From NCBI GenBank assembly GCA_016705685.1, contig JADJLB010000001.1, positions 372,001 to 436,000 of the forward strand: 64,000 nt of DNA, in the 5' to 3' direction. Positions 25,184-34,271 of this stretch are shown one piece after another. Each line of letters begins with the position of its first letter. Positions within the stretch are counted from its first letter, which is position 1. The notes under the pieces were generated by a model, which was not told the DNA's origin, did no database searches, and worked only from the letters and a program-made list of their open reading frames with translations. The position numbers and the translations under genes were made by a program. Origin of the DNA: Propionivibrio sp. (GTDB taxonomy: Bacteria; Pseudomonadota; Gammaproteobacteria; Burkholderiales; Rhodocyclaceae).

Positions 25184-25281
25184 GGACTTCCCCGTCCCGA
25201 GGCTGCGGCGGAAGCCGCAAACGGCAACGAGTGCCATGATGGGATTTCGAGAGCACATCAAAACCACGAAAGGGGAAGTCC
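25184..25281 (+). promoter_or_regulatory. Hairpin that would hide the transposase ribosome binding site
   Basis: GGACTTCCCC (25184-25193) is the perfect complement of GGGGAAGTCC (25272-25281), which ends directly before the transposase ATG at 25282 and contains its Shine-Dalgarno-like GGGGAAG. An mRNA started upstream of the element would fold this stem and limit transposase translation, a strategy known from other insertion sequences. Confidence 0.5.
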
Positions 25282-26307
25282 ATGAGCATTATCACGGTTG
25301 GAATCGATCTGGCCAAGCATGTGTTTGCCGTGCATGGCGTTGATGATAACGGTAAGTCCGCGCTGGTCAAGCCAAAAGTATCGCGAGAGCATCTTCTGCC
25401 TCTCGTCGCACAGTTGCCACCCTGTGTCATCGGCATGGAAGCCTGCTCCGGCGCGCACCACTGGGCACGGCTGTTTCGCCAACACGGCCACACCGTCAAG
25501 CTCATGGCCCCGAAGTTCGTCACGCCCTATCGCCTGGGCGGCAAACGCGGCAAGAACGACGCGGCCGATGCGGCCGCCATCTGCGAAGCCGTGACGCGTC
25601 CCAACATGCGCTTTGTCCCAATCAAGGAAGAGCATCAGCAGATCATCCTCTGCCTACACCGCACGCGACAGGGATTTGTCGAAGAACGCACAGCGACCTA
25701 TAACCGCCTACGCGGGCTGATCGCCGAGTTCGGCATCGTCCTGCCACAAAAAGTCGCCAATCTGCACCGGCACATTGGCGCGCGTCTGGAAGATTTGCCG
25801 GGTTTCGCTAACCAGTGCGTCGGCGATCTGCTCTCGCACGCCGATCAGCTCGATGTGCGCATCGCCGAGTACGACCGGCTGATCGCCAAAGTAGCCCGCG
25901 AGGATGCCCGCAGCAAACGCCTGATGCAACGTCCCGGCATTGGCCCGGTCACGGCCAGCGCGCTACTGGCCAGCATCGGCGGTGGTCACGACTTCAAGAA
26001 CGGCCGACAGGTGGCGGCGTGGATCGGCCTCACGCCGGGTCAGCACAGCAGCGGTGGCAAGGATCGGTTGGGGCGAATTACCAAGGCCGGTGACCACTAC
26101 CTGCGAACGCTACTGGTATTGGGCGCGCGCACTATCCTCAATACGCTGGGCGACAAACAAGACCATTTCAGTCGCTGGGCACGCAATCTCGTTGCTCGAC
26201 GGGGGTATGGGCGCGCGGCGGTCGCCATTGCCGCAAAGAATGCACGGCTGGCGTGGGCGGTGTTGAGATATGGCGAGGATTTCCGGCTCAGTCCGAGCGC
26301 CGCCTGA
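25282..26307 (+). CDS. IS110-family transposase
   Basis: 341-aa DEDD/serine transposase. The N-terminal RuvC-like domain shows the first Asp in TVGIDLAKHVFAVHG, Glu in IGMEACSGAHHWAR and the DAADAAAICEA block with the remaining acidic residues. The C-terminal transposase_20 domain has the helix-hairpin-helix LMQRPGIGPVTASALLASIG and the serine region PGQHSSGGKDRLGRITKAGD. The frame is intact, so the element may be active. The ATG follows a GGGGAAG ribosome site. Confidence 0.92.
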   Translation: MSIITVGIDLAKHVFAVHGVDDNGKSALVKPKVSREHLLPLVAQLPPCVIGMEACSGAHHWARLFRQHGHTVKLMAPKFVTPYRLGGKRGKNDAADAAAICEAVTRPNMRFVPIKEEHQQIILCLHRTRQGFVEERTATYNRLRGLIAEFGIVLPQKVANLHRHIGARLEDLPGFANQCVGDLLSHADQLDVRIAEYDRLIAKVAREDARSKRLMQRPGIGPVTASALLASIGGGHDFKNGRQVAAWIGLTPGQHSSGGKDRLGRITKAGDHYLRTLLVLGARTILNTLGDKQDHFSRWARNLVARRGYGRAAVAIAAKNARLAWAVLRYGEDFRLSPSAA

Positions 26308-26545
26308 ACCGCTGACAAATGCGTCTGTAGGGAAAGATACTGAACGGAACAAGCGTGCCGCCAGAGGGCGGCCAGGAATCATCGGTGTACCCCAAGGGTA
26401 TTTCCGCTGGGCACACTGCATGCGTTGATGTGAAGCGGGTTGGACCACCGCTTCCGCATCGAGGACCTTTCTCCGAAACACGCGAACGGCAGATGTCTGC
26501 TCCAAAGAAGGAGCATGGCGGTGGTCAATGGGAGCCTGGAAATTG

Positions 26546-26577
26546 AAAAAGGGCACTTCAGAAGAAGTGCCCTTTTT
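26546..26577 (-). terminator. Intrinsic terminator of the tRNA-Arg transcript
   Basis: AAAAAGGGCACTTC (26546-26559), loop AGAA, GAAGTGCCCTTTTT (26564-26577): a perfect 14-bp stem with A/T tails on both ends, 10 bp past the tRNA 3' end. It works for the minus-strand tRNA and would also stop plus-strand transcripts from the insertion sequence. Confidence 0.85.
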
Positions 26578-26587
26578 CATGCGTGAC

Positions 26588-26664
26588 TGGCGCGCCCGAC
26601 ACGATTCGAACGTGCGACTTCCACCTTCGGAGGGTGGCACTCTATCCATCTGAGCTACGGGCGC
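26588..26664 (-). tRNA. tRNA-Arg (anticodon CCG), CCA encoded
   Basis: Reading the minus strand: acceptor GCGCCCG (26664-26658) pairs with CGGGCGC (26598-26592), discriminator G, encoded CCA (26590-26588). The anticodon stem CCACC/GGTGG encloses the loop CTCCGAA with anticodon CCG, which reads CGG arginine codons. The T-loop GTTCGAATC and D-loop are normal. 77 nt. It borders the accessory region, and tRNA genes are common integration targets. Confidence 0.95.
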
Positions 26665-26827
26665 GGAGAGGGTGCGAAGCATAGCCGTTTTGTCGTTCGG
26701 CGTCCATGGCGCCTTCGTCCTGTCGCGATGGCCGGCCTGCAAGGCGCATGGATTGGCGCTCTACAGCGCTATATGTCGTGCAGCCGTCTATTGACGGCCT
26801 TCCTCGCGGTATCTATGCCAGAATCCC

Positions 26828-27736
26828 CTATCCATGCGGCCTCCGGCCCCGTGCCGTTTCAAGCTGCTGGCAGAGGCGTTCGGCGCCGTCGAGCAGGCGC
26901 GGGGTGTGGCGCTGAATCAAATCCGGATGGATGAAGAAGAGATTGTCGCGCGCGACGGCGGTGATCGACGTCCAGCGCTTCCAGTCGTCCAGCCACTCGG
27001 GGCGGGATGCGTCCATGCCGCTGGCAACAATGGCTTCGGGGTTGGCGGCGATGACCGCTTCGATGGTCACCGTCGGCGCCAGCGTTTCCACTGCTTCGAA
27101 AACGTTTTCGCCGCCGCATAGGCGGATGACGCTGGAGATGATCTGCTTGCCGCCCACGGTCATCAGGGGTTGTTTCCAGATCTGGTAGAAGGTACGCACC
27201 TGGGGCCGGCTGCTGTAGCGCTGTTGCAGCCCGGCGAAGCGTTCGCGAAAGCGCTTGGCGGCGGCATTGCCGATTTCGCTGCTGCCCGCCAGCACGCCGA
27301 AGCGCTCGATCTCGGCGGGCACATCTTCGATGCGCTCGACTTGCGAAACATAGACCGGGAAGCCGAGCGCCCGCAGCTTGTCGAGACTCGCCGGCACATT
27401 GCCGCTGCGCCAGCCGATGACCAGATCGGGCTTCAAGGCGAGCACCGTTTCAAGGTCGAAACTGGCGTAACTGCCGACGCGCTTGATCGTTTTCGCCGCT
27501 TCCGGGTAGTTGCTGAATTCAACTGTGCCGATCAGCTTTTCACCCCCGCCGGCGGCAAACAGGGTTTCGACCAGATGCGGCGCCAGGGTGACGATGCGCT
27601 GGGCCGGCCTGGCAAGACGGACGAGCGCTCCCGTGTCGTCGCGCACGACGACGTCGGCATAGGACAAGCTGCAAGCCGCGCACAGTGCAACTGCTCGCGC
27701 AAGGGTCAACGCGACTTTCAACTTTGATGGCCCCAT
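26828..27736 (-). CDS. btuF: BtuF-like periplasmic vitamin B12/corrinoid-binding protein
   Basis: 302-aa cluster A-II solute-binding protein. The signal peptide spans about residues 1-28 (ALTLARAVALCAACSLSYA). The body has the BtuF/FecB-type pattern QRIVTLAPHLVETLFAAGGGEKLIG, the link helix region, and KPDLVIGWRSGN. Four-gene minus operon cobU-cbiB-cobD-btuF; the start ATG 27736 lies within the end of cobD. It would capture corrinoids for uptake. The permease and ATPase genes (btuCD) and the outer-membrane btuB are not in the window. Confidence 0.82.
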   Translation of the reverse strand: MGPSKLKVALTLARAVALCAACSLSYADVVVRDDTGALVRLARPAQRIVTLAPHLVETLFAAGGGEKLIGTVEFSNYPEAAKTIKRVGSYASFDLETVLALKPDLVIGWRSGNVPASLDKLRALGFPVYVSQVERIEDVPAEIERFGVLAGSSEIGNAAAKRFRERFAGLQQRYSSRPQVRTFYQIWKQPLMTVGGKQIISSVIRLCGGENVFEAVETLAPTVTIEAVIAANPEAIVASGMDASRPEWLDDWKRWTSITAVARDNLFFIHPDLIQRHTPRLLDGAERLCQQLETARGRRPHG

Positions 27737-28743
27737 TCGTCGATGGCCGTGATCAAGCGTTGCCATTGCGTTGCGGTGCCGGGCAAACCGAAACGCAGCA
27801 GGCTGTGCTGGGTGAAACGGCGCGTCAAGATGGCGCGTTGGGCGAAGTGTTCGTAAAGCGCGTCAAGCCCATGGTCATTCGCCGCCGCTGTTCCTGCGGC
27901 CATATTCAGGGTGCAGAACAATGCCGTGCGGCTGACCTCGCCCAAGGGGGCGAGGGCCTCGGCGAGGCGCAGCGAACTTGCCGCCAGATGCTGGCGCGCG
28001 CCGGCCTGCCAGGCCGTATCGGCGAGTGCGTGGCGGGCCACCACGCGCGCCGGATGCGCCACCGGCCAGGGCCCAATGGCTTCACGCAACCGATCCAGCT
28101 TTTCCGCCGCGCCGAAAATGAAACCGACGCGTGCGCCGGCCAGGCCGAAAAATTTGCCGAGCGAACGCAGCACGATCAGTCTGGGCGCTTGCGCGCTTCC
28201 GGCCAGACTGGCCAGGCCAGCGGCCGTGCTCTCCATTTCGGGGTCGGCAAAGGCTTCGTCGACGATCAGCCAGCCGCCGCGACGATCAAGCTGGGCGGCG
28301 GCTTCGAGCAATTCGTCGCGCGGCAAAGTCAATGCCGTCGGGTTATTGGGGTTGCACACCAGGACAATCGGCGTAGCGGCAGCCAGCGCACGTTGCAGGT
28401 TGGGCAGTCGACGCAAGCGGTGGCCGGCGCGCTGCCAGGCTTGCGGATGCTCTTCGTAGATCGGCGTCTGACAGACCACGGCAACCGGCGCGAAGAGCGT
28501 CGGCAGGATCTGGATCGCCGCCTGCGAGCCAGGCAGCACCAGCAGCCGGTCGTTGCCGTAGTACGCCGCGGCGCTTGCCTCCAGCCCGTCGTCGTCTTCC
28601 GGCAGGCGTTGCCAGCAGGCGGGGTCGATGGGCGGGATCGGGTAAGGCTGCGGGTTGATGCCGGTCGACAGATCCAGCCAGTCCGCGAGGGGGATGCCGT
28701 AACGTTGTGCCGCAGCACGCAGTTTGCCGCCGTGATCAAGCAC
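27718..28743 (-). CDS. cobD: Threonine-phosphate decarboxylase CobD (cobalamin nucleotide-loop linker)
   Basis: 341-aa PLP-dependent fold-type I enzyme that decarboxylates L-threonine-O-3-phosphate to (R)-1-aminopropan-2-ol phosphate, the linker of cobalamin. Features: [17 protein letters not shown] at the start, the N-P-N-N-P-T substrate motif, [12 protein letters not shown], and the PLP lysine in [16 protein letters not shown]. Overlaps cbiB by 8 bp and btuF by 19 bp. In alphaproteobacterial naming this protein is CobC. Confidence 0.9.
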   Translation of the reverse strand: MLDHGGKLRAAAQRYGIPLADWLDLSTGINPQPYPIPPIDPACWQRLPEDDDGLEASAAAYYGNDRLLVLPGSQAAIQILPTLFAPVAVVCQTPIYEEHPQAWQRAGHRLRRLPNLQRALAAATPIVLVCNPNNPTALTLPRDELLEAAAQLDRRGGWLIVDEAFADPEMESTAAGLASLAGSAQAPRLIVLRSLGKFFGLAGARVGFIFGAAEKLDRLREAIGPWPVAHPARVVARHALADTAWQAGARQHLAASSLRLAEALAPLGEVSRTALFCTLNMAAGTAAANDHGLDALYEHFAQRAILTRRFTQHSLLRFGLPGTATQWQRLITAIDEWGHQS

Positions 28744-29704
28744 CGGCCAACCCGCTCAGTAAGTACAGCAACAGCCAGAGGAGCATGCCGCGGCGTAGCA
28801 GCGTCAAGGCCCGAGGGATGTCGTCGCGGCCCGCCGGATGGCCTTCGCCAAGGACCGGCCGCACTTCGGTTTGCCCGTGGTAGACCGCCGCACCGCCCAA
28901 GGTCAGGCCCAGACTGCCGGCACCGGCCGCCATCACCGGGCCGGCGTTCGGGCTGTCCCACAGCGGCGCCTGCCGCCACCAACAGGCCAGGGCGCGGCGT
29001 GCACTGGTGAAACTCCCGCTGCACAGCGCGTAGCTCAGCGCGGTCAACCGGGCGGGCAGGAAATTGAGCCCATCGTCGATGCGCGCCGCTGCCCAGCCAA
29101 AGCGCAGGAGGCGCTCGGTCTTGTAGCCCCACATCGCGTCCAGCGTATTGGCCAGTCGGTAGAGCACCGCACCCGCGCCACCAAACAGGACGAACCAGAA
29201 GATCGCGCCGAATACGGCGTCATTGCCGTTCTCCAGCGTCGTCTCGACGCAGGCTTTGGCAACGCTGGCTTCATCGAGCGTGCCGGTATCGCGCGAAACG
29301 ATCCAGCCGACATGCTGCCGCGCCGCCGGCAGGTCGCCCGCCGCCAGATCGGCAGCTACGCGTTCGGCATGTTCGGCGAGGCTGCGCCCGCCCAGCGCAA
29401 GATAGAGCAGGATGACCTCGACCACCCAGCCGAAAAGGTCATAGCGCTTGCCATAAAACGCCAGGGCTACCCAAGGCACCACCAGCAACACCCAGGCGAG
29501 CAGGCCGTTCGCCCGAGACCACCCGCCGCGATTGAACGCCCGCTCAAGGCCGCTGGCCAGTGCGCCGAAACCGACCAGTGGATGCCAGCGCTTCATCTCG
29601 CCAAGCAGCCGATCAAGCACCACGGCGGCGATCGCGGCCAGCGGCAGCCACAAGGTCGCGGGAACGTTGCGGCTGAACAGATCGAGAGATTCAAAAGCAG
29701 GCAT
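28736..29704 (-). CDS. cbiB: Adenosylcobinamide-phosphate synthase CbiB
   Basis: 322-aa inner-membrane protein that joins aminopropanol phosphate to adenosylcobyric acid. The start region [25 protein letters not shown] and the later [59 protein letters not shown] blocks are diagnostic. Several hydrophobic segments. It follows cobU by 79 bp and precedes cobD with an 8-bp overlap, the expected pairing as CobD makes its substrate. Confidence 0.92.
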   Translation of the reverse strand: MPAFESLDLFSRNVPATLWLPLAAIAAVVLDRLLGEMKRWHPLVGFGALASGLERAFNRGGWSRANGLLAWVLLVVPWVALAFYGKRYDLFGWVVEVILLYLALGGRSLAEHAERVAADLAAGDLPAARQHVGWIVSRDTGTLDEASVAKACVETTLENGNDAVFGAIFWFVLFGGAGAVLYRLANTLDAMWGYKTERLLRFGWAAARIDDGLNFLPARLTALSYALCSGSFTSARRALACWWRQAPLWDSPNAGPVMAAGAGSLGLTLGGAAVYHGQTEVRPVLGEGHPAGRDDIPRALTLLRRGMLLWLLLYLLSGLAGA

Positions 29705-29783
29705 GGCAAGCTCGGGAAAGCGGAGCGGGGATTTTACGCTGATTACGGTGACAATCCGCAGCCTGAACTGACGCGCTGCGGCG

Positions 29784-30329
29784 CTATTTCAGCGTCAGCG
29801 GCAGCCCCGCCGCGACCATCGTCACCTTGTCGCAAACCTTGGCGACGCGCTGGTTCAGCCGCCCCTGCTCGTCGGCAAACAGGCGCGACACGGCGGCCAT
29901 GGGGATGATCCCCCAGCCCACTTCATTGGAGACGATGACGATCTTTCCGGGCAATTGCGGCAGGGTGTCGATCAAGGCCTGCACTTCGCGCTCGAGCAAA
30001 GGGCAATCGATCGGCTGGCCGGATTCCGCTTGCCTGGCCGCTTCTCCGGCAAACAGCAGATTCGATAGCCACAGCGTCAGGCAATCCACCAGCAAACACA
30101 CATCGGCGGCGGCATTTTTTTGCAGGGCCGTCGCCAGTTCGAGCGGCGATTCGACCAGCCCCCATGCGCCCGGGCGGCGCGCCCGATGCAGCGCGATCCG
30201 TTGCGTCATTTCGCCGTCCAGCGCTTGCGCGGTGGCGACGTAAATCACGCGCAGGCCACTGGCCGCGGCGCGTTTTTCCGCCAGCGTGCTCTTGCCCGAA
30301 CGGGCGCCACCGATGATCAGCTCTTTCAT
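29784..30329 (-). CDS. cobU: Adenosylcobinamide kinase/guanylyltransferase CobU
   Basis: 181-aa bifunctional enzyme that phosphorylates adenosylcobinamide and transfers GMP to give AdoCbi-GDP. The P-loop GGARSGKS is at residues 7-14; [26 protein letters not shown] holds the guanylylated His region, and [17 protein letters not shown] and [14 protein letters not shown] complete the fold. First gene of the minus-strand set and divergent from cobT across 62 bp. A visual check of that gap shows no room for a cobalamin riboswitch. Confidence 0.93.
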   Translation of the reverse strand: MKELIIGGARSGKSTLAEKRAAASGLRVIYVATAQALDGEMTQRIALHRARRPGAWGLVESPLELATALQKNAAADVCLLVDCLTLWLSNLLFAGEAARQAESGQPIDCPLLEREVQALIDTLPQLPGKIVIVSNEVGWGIIPMAAVSRLFADEQGRLNQRVAKVCDKVTMVAAGLPLTLK

Positions 30330-30391
30330 GCGCCAAGCTTAGCATGAGCGCCCGAGCGTATAATCGGCGCTTTGCCTCAGGCGACCTGGCC

Positions 30392-31432
30392 ATGCCATTT
30401 TCTATCCCTCCGCTCGACAGCGCCCTGGATGCAGCGCTGCAGAACAAGATCGACCAGAAGACCAAGCCGCTGGGCTCGCTTGGCCAACTCGAAAAACTGG
30501 CTCTGCAACTCGGCCGGATCCAGCAAACGCTGACGCCGAAGCTGGCGCATCCGCATCTCCTGGTTTTTGCCGGCGACCACGGCGCCGCGCGGGCCGGCGT
30601 CTCGGCTTTTCCCCAGGACGTGACCTGGCAAATGGTCGAAAACTTTCTCGCCGGCGGCGCGGCAATCAATGTATTCGCCCGGCTGAACGGACTGCAGCTG
30701 AAGGTCATCGACGCGGGCGTGGCGCATGACTTCGGCCTTCGCCAGGGCCTGATCGACGCCAGCATGGGCCGTGGAACGCGCAGCTACCTTGACGAGCCGG
30801 CGATGAGTTCCGCCGATGTCACTGCCGCTCTGGCCCGGGGCGCCGCCATCGCCTACGCCCTGGCTGACGAAGGATGCAAGGTCGTCGGATTCGGCGACAT
30901 GGGCATCGGCAACACGGCGTCGGCATCGCTGATCACCCACGTACTGACGGGCACGCCGCTCACCGATTGCATCGGGCGGGGAACCGGCCTTGATGACGAC
31001 GGACTGGCGCGCAAGCGTGCGCTGCTGGCGCAGGCGGTGCGCCGCGCGGCCCTGCCGGATAATGCTGACGTCCTGCAGGTGCTTGGCGAATTCGGGGGCT
31101 TCGAGATTGTCATGATGGCCGGCGCGATGCTCGGCGCCGCCGAACGCGGCATGCTGCTGCTGATCGACGGCTTCATCGTCACCGCCGCGCTGCTGGCAGC
31201 TTCCCGCCTGGCGCCCGGAATTCGCGATTACTGCATTTACTGCCACCGCTCCGCCGAACCGGGACATCGCGCGCAATTGCACGACCTTCGCGCCGAACCA
31301 CTGCTCGACCTGGGCCTGCGTCTGGGCGAAGGCACCGGCGCGGCGCTGGCCTGGCCGCTGGTGCAGGCGGCAGCCGCCTTCCTGAATGAAATGGCGAGCT
31401 TCGAATCGGCGGGTGTAAGCGAAAAGAGTTAG
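30392..31432 (+). CDS. cobT: Nicotinate-nucleotide:DMB phosphoribosyltransferase CobT
   Basis: 346-aa enzyme that makes alpha-ribazole phosphate from dimethylbenzimidazole (or another base) and nicotinate mononucleotide. Signatures: [36 protein letters not shown], the phosphate loop [14 protein letters not shown] and the C-terminal catalytic Glu in [21 protein letters not shown] 30392 is chosen over an upstream start at 30344. A TATAAT hexamer at 30359-30364 may be the -10. First gene of cobT-cobS-cobC. Confidence 0.93.
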   Translation: MPFSIPPLDSALDAALQNKIDQKTKPLGSLGQLEKLALQLGRIQQTLTPKLAHPHLLVFAGDHGAARAGVSAFPQDVTWQMVENFLAGGAAINVFARLNGLQLKVIDAGVAHDFGLRQGLIDASMGRGTRSYLDEPAMSSADVTAALARGAAIAYALADEGCKVVGFGDMGIGNTASASLITHVLTGTPLTDCIGRGTGLDDDGLARKRALLAQAVRRAALPDNADVLQVLGEFGGFEIVMMAGAMLGAAERGMLLLIDGFIVTAALLAASRLAPGIRDYCIYCHRSAEPGHRAQLHDLRAEPLLDLGLRLGEGTGAALAWPLVQAAAAFLNEMASFESAGVSEKS

Positions 31433-31456
31433 CCCTGGAACTTGAAGATTTCGCTC

Positions 31457-32212
31457 ATGGCCCTCAGGAACGAACTCGAATACTTCTTTGGCGCAGTCCG
31501 TTTCTTCACACGCCTGCCCGTTCCTGCCTGGGTCGGCCACAGCAGTGACGCACTGGAGCGTTCGTCGCGTTACTTTCCGGCGATCGGCCTGATCGTCGGC
31601 AGCGTTGCCGCGCTGGTCCTTACCCTGGGCGACCTGATCTGGCCTAAAACACTGGCTGTCCTGGCTTCGATGGCCAGTACGCTATACGTCACCGGCGCTT
31701 TTCACGAAGATGGCTGGAGCGACATGGTCGACGGGTTCGGCGGCGGCTGGGAAAAGCCGCAAATCCTGGCCATCATGAAGGACTCGCGAATCGGAAGTTT
31801 TGGCGCAGTGGCGCTGATCGTCCTGCTGCTCGCCAAGTTCTGCGCGCAGTTGGAGATCGACGTGGCCTTGCTTCCGCTCAGCCTGATCGCCGGGCATTCG
31901 CTCTCCCGACTGTGCGCAGTATCGCTGCTCGGCACGCTTGACTATGTGCGCGACGAAGGCAAGTCGAAGCCGCTGGCCACGCGCATCGGACGCGGCGAAC
32001 TGGCTTTCGCTGCGTTGACCGCGCTGCTGCCGCTGCTCCTGCTGCCGCCACCGCAGGTACTCGTCGGCGTCGCTTTCGCCGTGCTCGCCACGCTGTGGCT
32101 GGCGCGCATGTTCAAGCGGCGTATCGGCGGCTATACCGGCGACTGTCTCGGCGCCACGCAGCAGTTATCTGAAGTCGCTTTCTACTTCGGCTTGCTGTGC
32201 AAGTTTTCCTGA
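31457..32212 (+). CDS. cobS: Adenosylcobinamide-GDP ribazoletransferase CobS
   Basis: 251-aa inner-membrane cobalamin synthase joining AdoCbi-GDP and alpha-ribazole (phosphate). The motifs FFTRLPVP, the DGWSDMVDGFGGG with acidic metal ligands, MKDSRIGSFGAVAL and the C-terminal RIGGYTGDCLGATQQLSEV are diagnostic. ATG 31457 is used; a TTG at 31442 would add five residues. The cobC start lies 16 bp before the cobS end, so the genes are coupled. Confidence 0.92.
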   Translation: MALRNELEYFFGAVRFFTRLPVPAWVGHSSDALERSSRYFPAIGLIVGSVAALVLTLGDLIWPKTLAVLASMASTLYVTGAFHEDGWSDMVDGFGGGWEKPQILAIMKDSRIGSFGAVALIVLLLAKFCAQLEIDVALLPLSLIAGHSLSRLCAVSLLGTLDYVRDEGKSKPLATRIGRGELAFAALTALLPLLLLPPPQVLVGVAFAVLATLWLARMFKRRIGGYTGDCLGATQQLSEVAFYFGLLCKFS

Positions 32213-32709
32213 TCCGTCATACGCGCCCGCTGGTCGACGCCGGCATCTGTTATGGCCAACTGGACATTCCGGCCGAAGACCCGCGGCCCGTCGCGACGCG
32301 TCTGAAGCCCTTGCTGCCAACCGGCACGACGGTCTTCTCCAGCCCGTTGCAGCGCGCCCGGCAACTGGCCGAAGCGCTCGACCCGGAAGCGCTGTTCGAC
32401 GAACGGCTGCGCGAAATCGACTTCGGCGAATGGGAAGGCCAGCCCTGGAACGCGCTTGACCGCCGTGCGCTCGACGCGTGGGCCGCCGATATTCTGCATT
32501 ACGTTCCGCCCGGCGGTGAATCGGTCGCCGGACTGCAACGCCGGGCCATCGATTTTTCTGCCACGCTGCGTGGTTCGCCCGTCGCGCTGGTCACCCATGC
32601 CGGGGTCATTCGCGCCCTGCTCGGCCACTGGCGTCAGCTTCCCGTTGACCAGTGGACGACTTTGCAGATCGACTTTGGCAGCATGCTGGAAATCGAGATA
32701 GAACAGTGA
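32197..32709 (+). CDS. cobC: Alpha-ribazole phosphatase CobC (histidine phosphatase)
   Basis: 170-aa phosphoglycerate-mutase-like phosphatase that removes the phosphate from alpha-ribazole-P or adenosylcobalamin-P. The catalytic His is in LIRHTRP at the N-terminus, with SSPLQRARQLAEAL, the general acid region LREIDFGEWEGQPW, and the second His in VALVTHAGVIRALL. The start is GTG 32197 within the end of cobS. It closes the pathway started by cobT and cobS. Confidence 0.9.
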   Translation: MQVFLIRHTRPLVDAGICYGQLDIPAEDPRPVATRLKPLLPTGTTVFSSPLQRARQLAEALDPEALFDERLREIDFGEWEGQPWNALDRRALDAWAADILHYVPPGGESVAGLQRRAIDFSATLRGSPVALVTHAGVIRALLGHWRQLPVDQWTTLQIDFGSMLEIEIEQ

Positions 32710-32720
32710 ACCCGCGAGCC

Positions 32721-33890
32721 ATGACACTACCCCTGCCCGACGCCGACGCGCTGGCGTACAGCGAGGCACTGAAGCGCCGTATCGCGTATGAGATCGAATC
32801 CAGTGCCGGCTGGATCGATTTTGCGCGCTTCATGCAACTTGCCCTCTACGAGCCGGGAATGGGTTACTACTCGGGGGGCGCGCGCAAATTCGGCGCTGCC
32901 GGGGATTTCGTCACCGCGCCGGAAATCTCCGCGGCCTTCAGCCAGACGATCGGCGCTCAGGCCGAGCAGATTTTCGCACTCAGCGCGCCGCAGCTCATCG
33001 AGGTCGGTGCCGGCTCGGGGCGCCTGGCCGCCGACCTTCTGCTCGAACTCGAACGGCGCAGATCCCTTCCCGAGCGCTATGCCATTCTTGAGCTTTCAGG
33101 CGAGCTGCGCGAGCGCCAACGCCGGACGATCGGCCACAGCGCAGCGCATCTGCTAGCCCGCGTCGACTGGCTCGACCGTTTGCCGGAACGCTTTGACGGT
33201 CTGCTTCTGGCCAACGAACTGCTCGACGCCATGCCGGTGCATCTGGTGCTGTGGGGCCGTGGGGATGATGATCAAACGATTCTTGAACGCGGCGTAGCCT
33301 GGGAAAACAAGGCGTTGGTCTGGCGTGACCGCCCCGCCGGGAGTCGCTTGCTCGACCGCGCGCAGGCGCTGGCTGCGGAGTGCCAACCACCGCCCGGCTA
33401 CTTGAGCGAGATCGGTCTGGCGGCGACGGACTGGACGGCGGCGTGGGCCGGGATTCTCGGCAAGGGTGCCCTGCTGCTCATCGACTATGGTTTCCCCCGC
33501 CACGAGTATTACCATCCGCAGCGCGACAGCGGCACGCTGATGTGCCACTACCGGCATCATGCACACGGCGATCCCTTCTTTCTCCCTGGTCTGCAGGACA
33601 TTACCGCGCATGTCGATTTCACGGCGATTGTCGAATCGGGCGTAGGGGCAGGGCTGGATCTTCTCGGTTACACGACGCAGGCGGCATTTCTGCTCAACTG
33701 CGGGCTGACCGAGGTGCTGGCGCGAATACCGGTCGAAGACCACCGACGCTATCTGCCGCAGGCGCAAGCCGCGAACAAACTGATTTCACCCGCCGAGATG
33801 GGCGATTTGTTCAAGGTACTGGCGCTCGGCCGGGGTATCGACACGACGCTGATCGGCTTTGCCCAAGGCGACCGCAGCGTAAGCTTGTGA
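32721..33890 (+). CDS. MidA/NDUFAF7-type SAM-dependent methyltransferase
   Basis: 389-aa member of the DUF185 (MidA, NDUFAF7) family; the mitochondrial relative methylates an arginine of complex I. Motifs: GWIDFARFMQLALYEPGMGYYSGG, FVTAPEISAAFSQTIG, the SAM loop LIEVGAGSGRLAADLL, LLANELLDAMPVHLV and GALLLIDYGFPRHEYYHPQRD. ATG 32721 is used; GTG 32706, which overlaps the cobC stop as GTGA, would add five residues. Its function in bacteria is not settled and nothing about its cob neighbours shows a shared pathway. Confidence 0.88.
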   Translation: MTLPLPDADALAYSEALKRRIAYEIESSAGWIDFARFMQLALYEPGMGYYSGGARKFGAAGDFVTAPEISAAFSQTIGAQAEQIFALSAPQLIEVGAGSGRLAADLLLELERRRSLPERYAILELSGELRERQRRTIGHSAAHLLARVDWLDRLPERFDGLLLANELLDAMPVHLVLWGRGDDDQTILERGVAWENKALVWRDRPAGSRLLDRAQALAAECQPPPGYLSEIGLAATDWTAAWAGILGKGALLLIDYGFPRHEYYHPQRDSGTLMCHYRHHAHGDPFFLPGLQDITAHVDFTAIVESGVGAGLDLLGYTTQAAFLLNCGLTEVLARIPVEDHRRYLPQAQAANKLISPAEMGDLFKVLALGRGIDTTLIGFAQGDRSVSL

Positions 33891-33950
33891 ATTCTGAAGG
33901 GTCAAGCCCCGGCAGGCGTCGCACCGGGACCTGAAGGTGGCGACCTCAAT

Positions 33951-34118
33951 CTATTCAGGATGGCTTGGCGACGACGCCACAACGTCATCGCGTCCGGCGT
34001 CGGCCCTGGGCAGCGCGGTCCAAGCGGCATAGAGAACCTCGTCGCCGTAGGCGTCGTTATTGTGATTGCACGCTTCATCCAGGATTTTTCCCGTGTTCAT
34101 TTCCATGACGATCGTCAT
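33951..34118 (-). CDS. 55-aa conserved-looking small protein
   Basis: Minus-strand ORF with GGAG 9 bp before ATG 34118. It encodes MTIVMEMNTGKILDEACNHN, then DAYGDEVLYAAW and a low-complexity acidic tail ending SSPSHPE. An E-M-N-T-G-K opening followed by DEV or DEL and L-x-A-x-W is a pattern I associate with small uncharacterised proteobacterial proteins, but I cannot verify it. It is the only gene-like item in the 381-bp gap between the methyltransferase and cca; 34119-34271 shows nothing else. Confidence 0.5.
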   Translation of the reverse strand: MTIVMEMNTGKILDEACNHNNDAYGDEVLYAAWTALPRADAGRDDVVASSPSHPE

Positions 34119-34271
34119 TTGAACAAGCTCCGGTCGATTGATTGGACAGATAGTAAATTAACGGTCATACCCGAAAAGGGTTGAATGCCGCGCACCGATT
34201 TTTTCGTAAATTGGCACGCCCGCAGGCTCATGGGGTCGACGTCTGTGGCGCCGTGCCTTCCCGAGCCCGGA

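Larger units (their letters stand above)
25184..26330 (+). mobile_element. IS110-family insertion sequence (approximate limits)
   Basis: One-gene insertion sequence around the transposase at 25282-26307. The left limit is set near the GGACTTCCCC arm at 25184 and the right limit shortly after the stop; neither is certain, because IS110 elements generally have no clear terminal repeats or target duplications. The 26308-26545 stretch downstream of the gene has no supported ORF and may contain the real right end. It sits between a small island gene and tRNA-Arg. Confidence 0.5.

Noticed and set aside
26308-26545. Long minus-strand frame crossing the IS end and tRNA-Arg (26110-26742)
   Set aside because: It is antisense to the transposase and runs through the tRNA gene, so it is a chance frame.
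30330-30391. Cobalamin riboswitch between cobU and cobT
   Set aside because: The 62-bp gap is far shorter than the ~200-nt element and shows no B12-box-like sequence.
33960-34184. Plus-strand 74-aa frame after the methyltransferase
   Set aside because: It is the complement of the better-supported 55-aa minus-strand ORF, which has a proper ribosome site.
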